Positions 1 to 6,505 of a stretch of 33,165 nt of DNA are shown piece after piece. Source of the DNA: an uncultured Pseudomonadota bacterium. GTDB taxonomy: Bacteria; Pseudomonadota; Gammaproteobacteria; Steroidobacterales; Steroidobacteraceae. The position numbers were made by a program, and so were the translations under genes. The notes below the pieces were generated by a model. It did no database searches. It was not told the DNA's origin and was given only the letters and a program-made list of their open reading frames with translations. Where the stretch lies: contig CADEFQ010000033.1 in NCBI GenBank assembly GCA_902826635.1, positions 2,524 to 35,688 on the forward strand, read 5' to 3'. The number at the start of each line of letters is the position of its first letter. Positions within the stretch are counted from its first letter, which is position 1.

Positions 1-212
1 ACGCCCGATCCGACAAGCACTGGGTCACCGACCCCTCGGGAATCGCGTGGGAAACCTTCCGTTCGCTCGGGCAGGTTCCGATGTACGGTGACGACACCCG
101 CGCGGCGAACGGTGACGCGGCGTGCTGCGTGCCCCTCGCTGCGGTTGTCGAAGGCGAGTCGTCCACGTGCTGCGTGCCGACGAGCGATGCACCGGGCGCG
201 TGCTGCGCGTAA
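1..212 (+). CDS. arsI: ArsI/CadI-like glyoxalase-fold metalloenzyme, C-terminal end (5' part outside window)
   Basis: Reading from base 3 gives the last 69 residues of a protein that ends at a TAA at 210-212. The visible part starts with SDKHWVTDPSGIAWETF, a typical end of a vicinal-oxygen-chelate (glyoxalase-fold) protein of the ArsI/CadI family. The Glu in AWETF is the usual C-terminal metal ligand of this fold. The tail then carries three adjacent Cys-Cys pairs (about residues 41-42, 57-58 and 67-68 of the visible part), a feature of this metal- and organoarsenical-linked family. ArsI enzymes cleave the carbon-arsenic bond of trivalent organoarsenicals; CadI is a cadmium-induced relative. 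Which applies here cannot be told without the N-terminal half. It converges end to end with the gene at 213-1109, with no spacer between the two stop codons. Confidence 0.72.
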   Translation, partial: ARSDKHWVTDPSGIAWETFRSLGQVPMYGDDTRAANGDAACCVPLAAVVEGESSTCCVPTSDAPGACCA

Positions 213-1109
213 CTACGCCTCGCCCGGCGCCTTGTGCGTGGTGATGTGCGCGGCGAGGCAAAGCCAGCGGCCGTCGGGCTGCTTGCGCCAGATGTCGGTG
301 TAACGGTTCACCCCGCGCCGCCGGTCCTTGCGCTCGTAGGCGTTCTCGGCGTGGATCAGCGCGATGTCGCCGAAGCGGCGGATACGCACCTTGTCGACGG
401 GAAACGAGCGCATGGTGGTCGCGTAGGCGGGCTCGGCGAATTCGGCGAGCGCCCGTGCACGGTCGTGGATCGAGCCGTCACTGTTCACGACGACATAGTC
501 GGGCGCGAGATGGGCGTCGTACCAGGCGACGTCGGCTTCGCGAAACGCGCGCACGTAGTTCGCGTTGAGTTCGCCCAGCACTTCGGAATCGTCCCCCGTC
601 GGATCCGTGCCTCGCCACGGCGCGTGCCGGGGCGCCTGACCCCGCTGCAGCGTCGTCGCCACGCCGTCGCGGAGGGCCGTGTGTTGCGAGTTGATCAGGC
701 GCCAGTACTGGCCGTTCCAGTGATAAGCGTCCGTGTATCGCACGCGCTTCGCGACGCCCGCGGCGTCGATCGTTTGGAGGAGTCCGTGCGTCAGCGCGAC
801 CGGCCCGAAAAGTCGGACCTGCACATCGTCGTAGGAAATGCCCGCGGGCACCGGCACCTCGCGCACCATCGCGAGGCGCTGTGCGCGGCCGATCCACTCG
901 CCCGTGATGCCGGTCAGCAGGAAGTCCGTGGCCGTCAGCGCGGCGAGGTAGTCGCGATCGGCGGTGGCGAGAGCGCTCACCGCGCGGTGGTTGATCGTGC
1001 GTAGCTGCGCCTCGGCGATTGCGGGTGCAGGCACAGGCGCGGCCTGGGCGAACGCGGCGAGCACGGCGGGCAGGCCGGCATACAGTCGTGTCACGCGAGC
1101 GCGGGACAT
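213..1109 (-). CDS. Exported double NTF2-like (SnoaL/DUF4440-type) protein
   Basis: This is a 298-residue protein. An N-terminal stretch of about 24 residues (basic start, hydrophobic core, then AFAQAAP) looks like a Sec signal peptide, so it probably acts in the periplasm. Two NTF2-like units follow in tandem, about residues 30-155 and 165-295. Each has the usual order: helix with small acidic patches, the pattern G/SxIxxRxxAL or GEWIGRAQRL, then strands ending in a Trp-rich segment (YHWNGQYWRLI in the first, YTDIWRKQPDGRWLC in the second). DUF4440/SnoaL folds are small barrels used by isomerases, hydrolases and binding proteins; no function can be assigned here. The ATG at 1109 is chosen because it lies two bases after the stop of the zinc-ribbon gene and begins the signal peptide; an in-frame ATG at 1130 would overlap that gene. 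It is the last gene of the tetR operon. Confidence 0.75.
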   Translation of the reverse strand: MSRARVTRLYAGLPAVLAAFAQAAPVPAPAIAEAQLRTINHRAVSALATADRDYLAALTATDFLLTGITGEWIGRAQRLAMVREVPVPAGISYDDVQVRLFGPVALTHGLLQTIDAAGVAKRVRYTDAYHWNGQYWRLINSQHTALRDGVATTLQRGQAPRHAPWRGTDPTGDDSEVLGELNANYVRAFREADVAWYDAHLAPDYVVVNSDGSIHDRARALAEFAEPAYATTMRSFPVDKVRIRRFGDIALIHAENAYERKDRRRGVNRYTDIWRKQPDGRWLCLAAHITTHKAPGEA

Positions 1110-1111
1110 GA

Positions 1112-1369
1112 TCAGCGACGCCCTTGCCATGCGGGCATGCTGGCGAGCAGCGCACGAGCCATCGTCCGCGCTGCGTGCAGGTCGACGCCCTGTTCGCGCA
1201 CCAGGTAGTCGGCGTTGGCTTGCACCACCTCGTCGTACGGCTTGAGCGTGCCGCTCGCTTCGGCACACGTGCTGCAGTACTCCGCATCGGGATCGCCGCC
1301 CGCGTGATCGTCGGGCGTGCGCATCGGAAAGCCGCAGGAACCGCAGGATCGACAAAGTTCCGTAGTCAT
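1112..1369 (-). CDS. Small zinc-ribbon protein
   Basis: This 85-residue protein has a CGSCGFPM motif (Cys9 and Cys12) followed by YCSTC (Cys32 and Cys35), with a short Gly/Asp/His-rich insert between them. The layout matches the small family annotated as 'putative zinc ribbon domain', whose members typically start CxxCGMP and contain YCSxC about twenty residues later. The remaining 50 residues are helical and polar. The role is unknown; family members often sit next to regulators or SnoaL-like genes. The start is supported by an AAGGAA ribosome-binding site about six bases upstream. It lies between the TetR gene (11-base gap) and the NTF2-like gene (2-base gap), so the three are almost certainly one operon. 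Confidence 0.7.
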   Translation of the reverse strand: MTTELCRSCGSCGFPMRTPDDHAGGDPDAEYCSTCAEASGTLKPYDEVVQANADYLVREQGVDLHAARTMARALLASMPAWQGRR

Positions 1370-1380
1370 CGTGATTCCTT

Positions 1381-1980
1381 TCAGGGGCGAATGAGTTCGA
1401 GCAGCTGCGCTTTCAATGCGCTGCCGCATTTCGAAATGACGCTCGCACCGGGCGCGAACAGATCGCGATTCATCAGATAGTGGTTCGTGAGGCTGATCCA
1501 GATGTTGGCGAGTACGACCGAACCGATGTCGCGCACCTCGCCTCGCGCGCGCGCCCGTGCATACGCCCGGCGCAAACGCGATGCGATTCCCGACTGCAGC
1601 GCGAAGACCTGCGCGCGCGCGGCCGCGGGCAACGTCGTGGCTTCGCACAGCACGCGCGCGTAGAGCACCTCGTGGTCCGCGAGTGCCCTGAGGTGGGCGT
1701 CCAGTACGTTGGCAAGAGTGGGAGCCTCGCGCTCGAGCTCGGCGAGGCGGTTCGACATCGCGCGACCCACTTCCGCGACGAGCTCGGCGACCAGCGCGTC
1801 GCGCGTGCGAAAGTGCAGGAACACGGTGCCGTGCGCCTTGCCGGTGGCTCGCGCGATTGCGGCGGTGCTGGCGCCGGCGAAACCCTCTTTCGCCACCACG
1901 CGCAGCCCCGCGGCGACCAGTTGGCGGCGAGTGGTTTCGCGTTGGAGGGCGCGCTGGGTGGTGGCGGCTTGCGGTGTCAT
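1381..1980 (-). CDS. TetR-family transcriptional regulator
   Basis: A 199-residue protein with a standard TetR N-terminus. A helix starts near residue 17 (RRQLVAAGLRVVAKEGF) and is followed by the helix-turn-helix ASTAAIARATGKAHGTVFLHF at residues 37-57, including the family-typical GTVFxHF recognition end. The C-terminal 140 residues are the helical ligand and dimer domain, without a motif that reveals the effector. The first gene of a three-gene operon, it has no clear Shine-Dalgarno sequence, and the bases just upstream form a perfect palindrome overlapping TATACT-type -10 sequences. Autorepression of the whole operon is therefore likely. Effector and regulon beyond this operon are unknown; the nearby arsI-like gene is convergent and not obviously under the same promoter. 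Confidence 0.88.
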   Translation of the reverse strand: MTPQAATTQRALQRETTRRQLVAAGLRVVAKEGFAGASTAAIARATGKAHGTVFLHFRTRDALVAELVAEVGRAMSNRLAELEREAPTLANVLDAHLRALADHEVLYARVLCEATTLPAAARAQVFALQSGIASRLRRAYARARARGEVRDIGSVVLANIWISLTNHYLMNRDLFAPGASVISKCGSALKAQLLELIRP

Positions 1981-1998
1981 TTAGTGAGCAATAACTCA

Positions 1999-2023
1999 GT
2001 GAGTATATGCTCAGTATACTCAC
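1999..2023. promoter_or_regulatory. Probable TetR operator: perfect 9-bp inverted repeat
   Basis: GTGAGTATA (1999-2007), seven bases, then TATACTCAC (2015-2023): both arms match perfectly, 19 bases upstream of the tetR start. A related weaker half-site pair, TGAG-N6-CTCA, lies at 1985-1998. On the minus strand TATACT sequences inside the palindrome are good -10 boxes, so repressor binding would block the tetR promoter. Operator identity is inferred from position and symmetry. The remaining bases up to 2186 show no gene. Confidence 0.68.
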
Positions 2024-2186
2024 GCACGAATCCTTGGCAAGTGCTGCCTTCGGGAAGTGCTTTGGCAGGCGGGATGGCTTGCGGCTGACGCCGCATGAGT
2101 TCAAGAAGTCGTAGTCACAACCAACGCCGAAGGTCCGCTTGGCCAAGCAAGACGCGCTTGCAGTGCAGCCAAATGCGAGTATGTTC

Positions 2187-2207
2187 AACTATCTATTATT
2201 AATAGTT
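2187..2207. promoter_or_regulatory. Palindromic element in front of parD, probable antitoxin operator
   Basis: AACTAT (2187-2192) is repeated inverted as ATAGTT (2202-2207), and inside it CTATT (2193-2197) is inverted as AATAG (2201-2205). The AT-rich core contains TATTAT, a possible -10 box, 15 bases before the parD start. ParD antitoxins with ribbon-helix-helix folds bind such short palindromes and repress their own genes. No convincing -35 box was found. Confidence 0.45.
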
Positions 2208-2221
2208 AGTGAATATCCGCC

Positions 2222-2485
2222 ATGCCCACCAGTGTAGCTCTCGGCAACCACTTCGAAGAGTTCATCAAGGAGCAGCTTGAGTCAGGGCGTTTCAACAACG
2301 TCAGCGAGGTCGTGCGTGCCGGGTTAAGGCTGCTCGAAGACGAGGAAAAGCTGCGTCAGATTCGTCACGCGGAACTCAAGGCCGCAATCCAGGAAGGGAT
2401 CGACAGTGAAGATGCCGGCACGATCGAAGCAGCCATAGCCAAGAACCGTGCGCGGCGGCGAGCGCGCGCCACACCGGGCAAGTAG
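2222..2485 (+). CDS. parD: ParD-family type II antitoxin (CopG/RHH fold)
   Basis: An 87-residue protein whose first 45 residues follow the ParD pattern: a short beta strand (TSVALG), then two helices (HFEEFIKEQLESGRF and NVSEVVRAGLRLLEDEE). This forms a dimeric ribbon-helix-helix DNA-binding domain. The C-terminal part is acidic and then strongly basic and would normally wrap the ParE toxin. The stop codon TAG overlaps the GTG start of the parE remnant by one base (TAGTG), the usual coupling of parDE pairs. The toxin is broken, so this is an orphan antitoxin; it may still regulate its own promoter through the palindrome at 2187-2207 or neutralise related toxins elsewhere. It has no clear Shine-Dalgarno sequence. 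Confidence 0.85.
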   Translation: MPTSVALGNHFEEFIKEQLESGRFNNVSEVVRAGLRLLEDEEKLRQIRHAELKAAIQEGIDSEDAGTIEAAIAKNRARRRARATPGK

Positions 2486-2727
2486 TGCGCATCCGGCTGT
2501 CGCGCCGGGCGGAGACGGATCTCGTCGAGATAACGGACTTCATCGCTCTCGATAGTCCCGAACGCGCCAGCGAGTTTGAAGACGAGCTGCTGGAACACGC
2601 GCGCAATATTGCCCAGGCACCGCAACTCGCCGCAGACACTCACAGCTTCTGCAACAGGCGCGAAATGACTTCTGGCGACGGCAGCTGCCCCTGCAGCTTC
2701 TTCGGCAGCGTCCTGGTAATCGCGTAG
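2485..2727 (+). pseudogene. parE: ParE toxin, truncated remnant
   Basis: The GTG at 2485 opens a reading frame whose first 48 or so residues are clearly ParE (RelE/ParE superfamily): a basic strand MRIRLSRRAETDLVEI, a helix ERASEFEDELLEHARNIAQ and the start of the APxL segment. A full ParE has about 90-100 residues. It should continue with the conserved GR-R-L strand region and a final catalytic-site-equivalent YRV/RVLHxR block; none of this is present. From about 2635 the frame instead runs antisense through the 3' end of the YhcG-like gene (stop at 2640) and ends at 2727. The sequence therefore shows a join in the middle of parE. The product, if made, is unlikely to be toxic. Confidence 0.78.
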
Positions 2728-3746
2728 GTCGCGACGCCAATGGGCTTGCGGGCATCACGCAAGGCGTACTCGACGATGGTGCGCTTCTTCTCCCTGCACA
2801 GGATGATGCCGATGGGCGGGTTTTCGTCCTCCTGCCGCACCTGAGCGTCGAGCGCAGCCAGGTAGAACTGCATCTTGCCGACGAACTCCGACTGGAACTT
2901 GCCGATCTTCAGTTCGATGGCCACCAGCGAGCGCAGGCGCCGATGGAACAACAACAGGTCGATGAAGTACTCCTCGCCATCCACCTCCAGCCGAAACTGG
3001 CTGCCGACAAAGGTGAATACGCCGCCCATCGCGCGGAGGAAATCCTCGATGCGCGCGAGCAGCGCACGTTGCAGTTCACGCTCGCTGTGTTCCTCGCCCA
3101 GCTCCAGGAACTCGAAGGTGTATTCATCCTTCACCGCCAGTTTGGCCTGCGCGCGCAAGGCCGGGCTCAATGTCTTGTCGAAATTGGTCTGGCCCAGAAG
3201 CGACTTCTGGTAGCTCTGGTTGTCGATCTGGTAGGTGAGCACATTCTTCGACCAGCCAAACTTGCGCGTGGCACGCAGGTAGAACTCGCGCTCCTGCGCG
3301 TCCTTGCAGCGTGACATGACGATCAGGTTATGCGCCCAACCGATTTCTCCAACCAGTGGTTGGAGTTTTGGCGCGATGCTGTACTCCTGATAGAACTGGC
3401 GCATGTACCACAGGTTCTGCGCCGAAAAGCCTCCAGCGCCGGGGAATGCACGGCGCAGATCGGCGGAGAGGGCTTCTACCACTCCCCGGCCCCAACCCTG
3501 GCTTCCCTGCCGCTCCACGATCAGCCGCCCGATGTCCCAGTAAAGCCCGACAAGTTCCTTGTTGACGGCGCGCAGCGCCGCGTACTGCGCGGACTGGATG
3601 CGCGCCTTCACTTCGACCAGCAAGGCTGCGTAACCCCTGGGTGCGCCGCTTTCCCGCACTACGGGTGCGGGTTTCCTGGCGGGGTCCGATTGGCGCGACT
3701 TGCCCTTCGCCATCTGCGCCTTCCTCATCGGCGTCGGATTGATCAT
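2640..3746 (-). CDS. YhcG-family PD-(D/E)XK nuclease domain protein (DUF1016)
   Basis: A 368-residue protein from the ATG at 3746, preceded by GGGA/AGG; an in-frame ATG at 3713 is possible. The N-terminal domain (about 38-190) is the DUF1016 helical domain, with LYWDIGRLIVERQ, FSAQNLWYMRQFY and WAHNLIVMSRC. The C-terminal domain (about 210-365) is a PD-(D/E)XK fold: EYFIDLLLFHRRLRSLVAIE with Asp263, then Glu278-x-Lys280, followed by GKFQSEFVGKMQFYL. YhcG proteins are widespread on mobile islands and near restriction systems. They are thought to cut or process DNA, with a role in genome integrity or defence, but their substrate is not settled. Length and motifs are complete. It follows the XRE remnant by about 108 bases on the same strand, and its 3' end coincides with the breakpoint in parE. 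Confidence 0.85.
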   Translation of the reverse strand: MINPTPMRKAQMAKGKSRQSDPARKPAPVVRESGAPRGYAALLVEVKARIQSAQYAALRAVNKELVGLYWDIGRLIVERQGSQGWGRGVVEALSADLRRAFPGAGGFSAQNLWYMRQFYQEYSIAPKLQPLVGEIGWAHNLIVMSRCKDAQEREFYLRATRKFGWSKNVLTYQIDNQSYQKSLLGQTNFDKTLSPALRAQAKLAVKDEYTFEFLELGEEHSERELQRALLARIEDFLRAMGGVFTFVGSQFRLEVDGEEYFIDLLLFHRRLRSLVAIELKIGKFQSEFVGKMQFYLAALDAQVRQEDENPPIGIILCREKKRTIVEYALRDARKPIGVATYAITRTLPKKLQGQLPSPEVISRLLQKL

Positions 3747-3853
3747 CCTGGTCCCTGCCTGGGGGATTGTCAGGCGATGAAGCTGTGCCGTTCGGGGAGT
3801 AATGCGCGTCCGGTGCGCGTCGGGCCTCGCCGCCCCACCGTGCTGATCTGGCG

Positions 3854-4168
3854 CTATACCAGCTCCAGCTTCACTGCGCAGCCAAGGGCGCGCGCATCCT
3901 TGAAAGCCATGTCGAGCTGAATCCTGTCGTTGTTCGGGTCGAGAATTCGGTCGTGCCGGCTGCGGCTGATTTGCATCCACTTCGCCATCTCGATCTTGGT
4001 CACGTGCTCCTTCGTCATCGCACCCTCACGCTGCCATGCGAGAACACGCTTGATCGCAAGCGCGCTGGTTCGCTTGAAGACATCCGCTGCGAGCTTTCGT
4101 ACAGGGCGCCTAAGCCGTAGGCGGTTGCGAGCTATCGGTGCTTCGTTGATCGAGCGGGAACAGGCCAT
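3854..4168 (-). CDS. XRE-like helix-turn-helix protein, possibly N-terminally altered
   Basis: The 104-residue frame is recognisable only from about residue 30. FKRTSALAIKRVLAWQREGAM and TKIEMAKWMQISRSRHDRIL form an XRE helix-turn-helix, followed by DPNNDRIQLDMAFKDARALG and a short strand VKLELV. This is the pattern of small HTH antitoxin-type regulators that accompany HigB/RelE-like toxins. The first 29 residues do not resemble that family, and the ATG at 4168 lies 58 bases inside the ATPase gene, in another frame. Either the start was captured from the neighbour when the island was joined, or translation begins at the internal ATG at 4021, which would remove helix 1. No toxin gene lies next to it. 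It could regulate the downstream yhcG-like gene; this is inference. Confidence 0.5.
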   Translation of the reverse strand: MACSRSINEAPIARNRLRLRRPVRKLAADVFKRTSALAIKRVLAWQREGAMTKEHVTKIEMAKWMQISRSRHDRILDPNNDRIQLDMAFKDARALGCAVKLELV

Positions 4169-6011
4169 AGCGCCCGTGGTGGGGGTTCTTCGTGAACATC
4201 ACCGACTGCGGCAGAGCCTTGATGTCTTCCGGCGGATCGGTGTTCTCTACGACAATCACCTGCGATTCATTGGGCAGGCCCTTGAGGTAGGAATAGAACT
4301 TCACTTGTAGATCGGTTCCACTCAAATCTTCCTCCGTCCCGTCCGGCTCACGATACGCCAGCAGTGGAGAGTCAAGAACGACAAATCCGGTGTGCGGAGT
4401 CTTCTTGGTGCGGCAGAATACGAGAAGCCCAAGCGTGAACGCCGCATGGGTGATGGCGCGCAGCCCCTTGCCGAATGCCTTTCGTTCCTTGCCCGCAATC
4501 ACAAGATCGTGTGACGCATTGTCGAACGACACGTCTTCGGCTTGCGGAAAGCTCCAGTCGACAAGGATGGACTTTACCGTCTTGGCAAATTCATACGTGA
4601 CTGCGGTTGAGGCATCCGCGTTAGTGGCGGCAGTCGATGGTTCGGTTGCTTGGCTCCGCGCCAGGGTCTCTCGGCGCCGTTCCAAGTCCTGTAGTGTGGC
4701 GTACAGATTCAGTGCCTCGCGCACGATGGCCCGCTTGTCCGCAAACTCGGAATAGGACTTGCGGAGCGCGGATAGCTTGGGCGAAATTAGTTCTTCGACA
4801 GACTCTGCAATCCCCTGCAACTCTTTGACGATGGCAGGCATCCGCTTGTCGAGCTTTGCGCCTTCACTCGTGAGGTTGCCGACGGTGACCGCCAGCTCCC
4901 TACGTAGCACCTCAATCTTATCAATTTCCTTCCGCGCGGCCTCGACAACGCCGTCGATGTCACCGTCGCAGTTCTCGTGTGAGCGATGATGTTCCGGAGC
5001 GGCACCGCATAGCGGGCAATGGCCTGACCCGAGAACATTGAACAGCGTTCCGCCGTCCTCAATTGCGCGAAGGCGCTCAATGTCTGAAGCATAGTGGCGA
5101 TGGAGGAGCGCAAACCTCTCGAGCAGGGAAGCAACTTCCTCCCGCCGCTCTCGACTTTCCTCAAGCTTCCTGCGCAGGTCGCGGCGCTTCCCGGCGACCT
5201 CTTGGAATTCCGTCTCCGTCGTGGTCACTTGCGCCAAATGTTGGTTGAGCGACGTGTCGATCTTCGCAAGCTGCTCCTCAAGCTCCTTCGGAGTCGCGGT
5301 CAACTCTCTAAGCTTCTCCCGTTGGTTCACGAGAAGCTCATCAAGGAGCTGCAAGCGGGCATCTCGGGAAAGTGCCTCCGGCTCGCGCTTGGTATTGGGC
5401 ACCAATGCCGAATCATCGGTTCCTGTCAGAAGCAGCTTGAACGTAGAAAGATTCGACGTGTTCGCTATCGAGTTTCCATCGAACAACGGACTGCGTTGCT
5501 GGATTATCTCCGTCTCTGTGACGATGATAAGCCGCGCAATGTAGCGAAAGCTGAGGTTGTTCGTCTCGTTGTTAGAGTTCCTGCGGACCTTCTTCTTGGA
5601 GAGGTTGCACAAGCCCAACAGGAAGGCGGACAGATTCGCATCGTCCCTGTCGCTGTGCTTTTCGTCCAGCGCCGTTGACTCTACGTCCTCTTCCGGCGGC
5701 GTCTTGTGCAAACCTATGTAGAGTCGAAACCCCCCGCCGTCGATGCTACGCTGGATGGTGTAGGTCGCACCGCTCAAGGCTTCGATGCCAAGCAGTATGC
5801 GATCGTATCCGACGCGCTCTGGTATGTCGCGCAACGGCTGACCACCGCCCAGCATGAAGTCGATGGCTTCAACGATGAACGACTTGCCAGTGTCGGACGA
5901 TCCATAGAGGACGTTCAGACCTGGGCCAAATTCTGCAGTCGCCGGCGGCTTCTGCGGCCCGAAGAAGCCGAGGAAGCGCAATCGAAAGCCGGGGGGCGAG
6001 GCCGTGGTCAT
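4110..6011 (-). CDS. ABC-3C system ATPase (Rad50/SMC-like, DUF3732)
   Basis: A 633-residue SMC/Rad50-type ATPase. Walker A is GSSDTGKS (residues 37-44). Long, mostly charged helices predicted as coiled coil cover about 215-310 and 355-455. Between them is a zinc-hook-like Cys332-Pro-Leu-Cys335 followed by His/Cys-rich residues to Cys348. The C-terminal half of the ATPase has a degenerate signature region (FGKGLRAI, about 513-520) and a Walker B VVLDSP (544-549), in which the usual catalytic Glu after Asp is Ser. DUF3732 proteins are the ABC subunit of ABC-three-component systems, predicted conflict systems that sense nucleoprotein states and drive an effector. The start overlaps the stop of the middle-component gene as ATGA. 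It is the last well-defined gene of the hsd/ABC-3C operon. Confidence 0.86.
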   Translation of the reverse strand: MTTASPPGFRLRFLGFFGPQKPPATAEFGPGLNVLYGSSDTGKSFIVEAIDFMLGGGQPLRDIPERVGYDRILLGIEALSGATYTIQRSIDGGGFRLYIGLHKTPPEEDVESTALDEKHSDRDDANLSAFLLGLCNLSKKKVRRNSNNETNNLSFRYIARLIIVTETEIIQQRSPLFDGNSIANTSNLSTFKLLLTGTDDSALVPNTKREPEALSRDARLQLLDELLVNQREKLRELTATPKELEEQLAKIDTSLNQHLAQVTTTETEFQEVAGKRRDLRRKLEESRERREEVASLLERFALLHRHYASDIERLRAIEDGGTLFNVLGSGHCPLCGAAPEHHRSHENCDGDIDGVVEAARKEIDKIEVLRRELAVTVGNLTSEGAKLDKRMPAIVKELQGIAESVEELISPKLSALRKSYSEFADKRAIVREALNLYATLQDLERRRETLARSQATEPSTAATNADASTAVTYEFAKTVKSILVDWSFPQAEDVSFDNASHDLVIAGKERKAFGKGLRAITHAAFTLGLLVFCRTKKTPHTGFVVLDSPLLAYREPDGTEEDLSGTDLQVKFYSYLKGLPNESQVIVVENTDPPEDIKALPQSVMFTKNPHHGRYGLFPLDQRSTDSSQPPTA

Positions 6012-6505
6012 GGCTCACCTCCTAGACTTCTCTCGACGTTCTGGAACTCCTCGATCCACTTGTCGAAGTACCGGCGCATGAGGGCGCGAAACTGCTCATC
6101 GGTGTGACCGCCAATCGTCTCGATCAGCCAGCTTGCTCGCCCTTTGAGGTCGAGAAGGTAACTGGACGACATGGACGACAGGAACGTAGCGGCATTCTCC
6201 CCCGCAACGTACTTGATCCCATCGGGCGTGACCTCCCGCTCGACAAGGTGCCGGGTCATCATCAGCAACAACGCCTGTTCAACCAGCTTGCGCCGCACCA
6301 ACAATTCAGCGGAGTGCATGGGTGTGGGCGGGTGAAGGTTGTCCGGGCCGTCTATGTCCCCGGTGTGTACCAGAAGATAGTCGAGGGCAACGAGCCTCTG
6401 TAAGTCGTAGGTGCGGGGATACGCTGCCGCTAGAATCGACACGGCGCGAATGCCTGCCTCAAGCGGGCTATTGAAGGTGACTGGCTTGCGTTCTCGCGCC
6501 GTCAT
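6008..6505 (-). CDS. ABC-3C system middle component 2
   Basis: A 165-residue helical protein, without catalytic motifs, matching the ABC-three-component middle component 2 family. It has the early motif FNSPLEAGIRAVSIL, then YDLQRLVALDYLLVHTGDI, the loop GPDNLHPPTP and ELLVRRKLVEQALLLM; the rest resembles a winged-helix-like adaptor. In these systems the middle component is thought to bridge the SMC-like ATPase and the effector protein. The ATG at 6505 is preferred over one at 6547 because it overlaps the effector stop as ATGA, has GGAAGAA just upstream, and begins nine residues before the first conserved motif. The 3' end overlaps the ATPase start the same way, so the three are coupled in fixed stoichiometric order. 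Confidence 0.85.
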   Translation of the reverse strand: MTARERKPVTFNSPLEAGIRAVSILAAAYPRTYDLQRLVALDYLLVHTGDIDGPDNLHPPTPMHSAELLVRRKLVEQALLLMMTRHLVEREVTPDGIKYVAGENAATFLSSMSSSYLLDLKGRASWLIETIGGHTDEQFRALMRRYFDKWIEEFQNVERSLGGEP

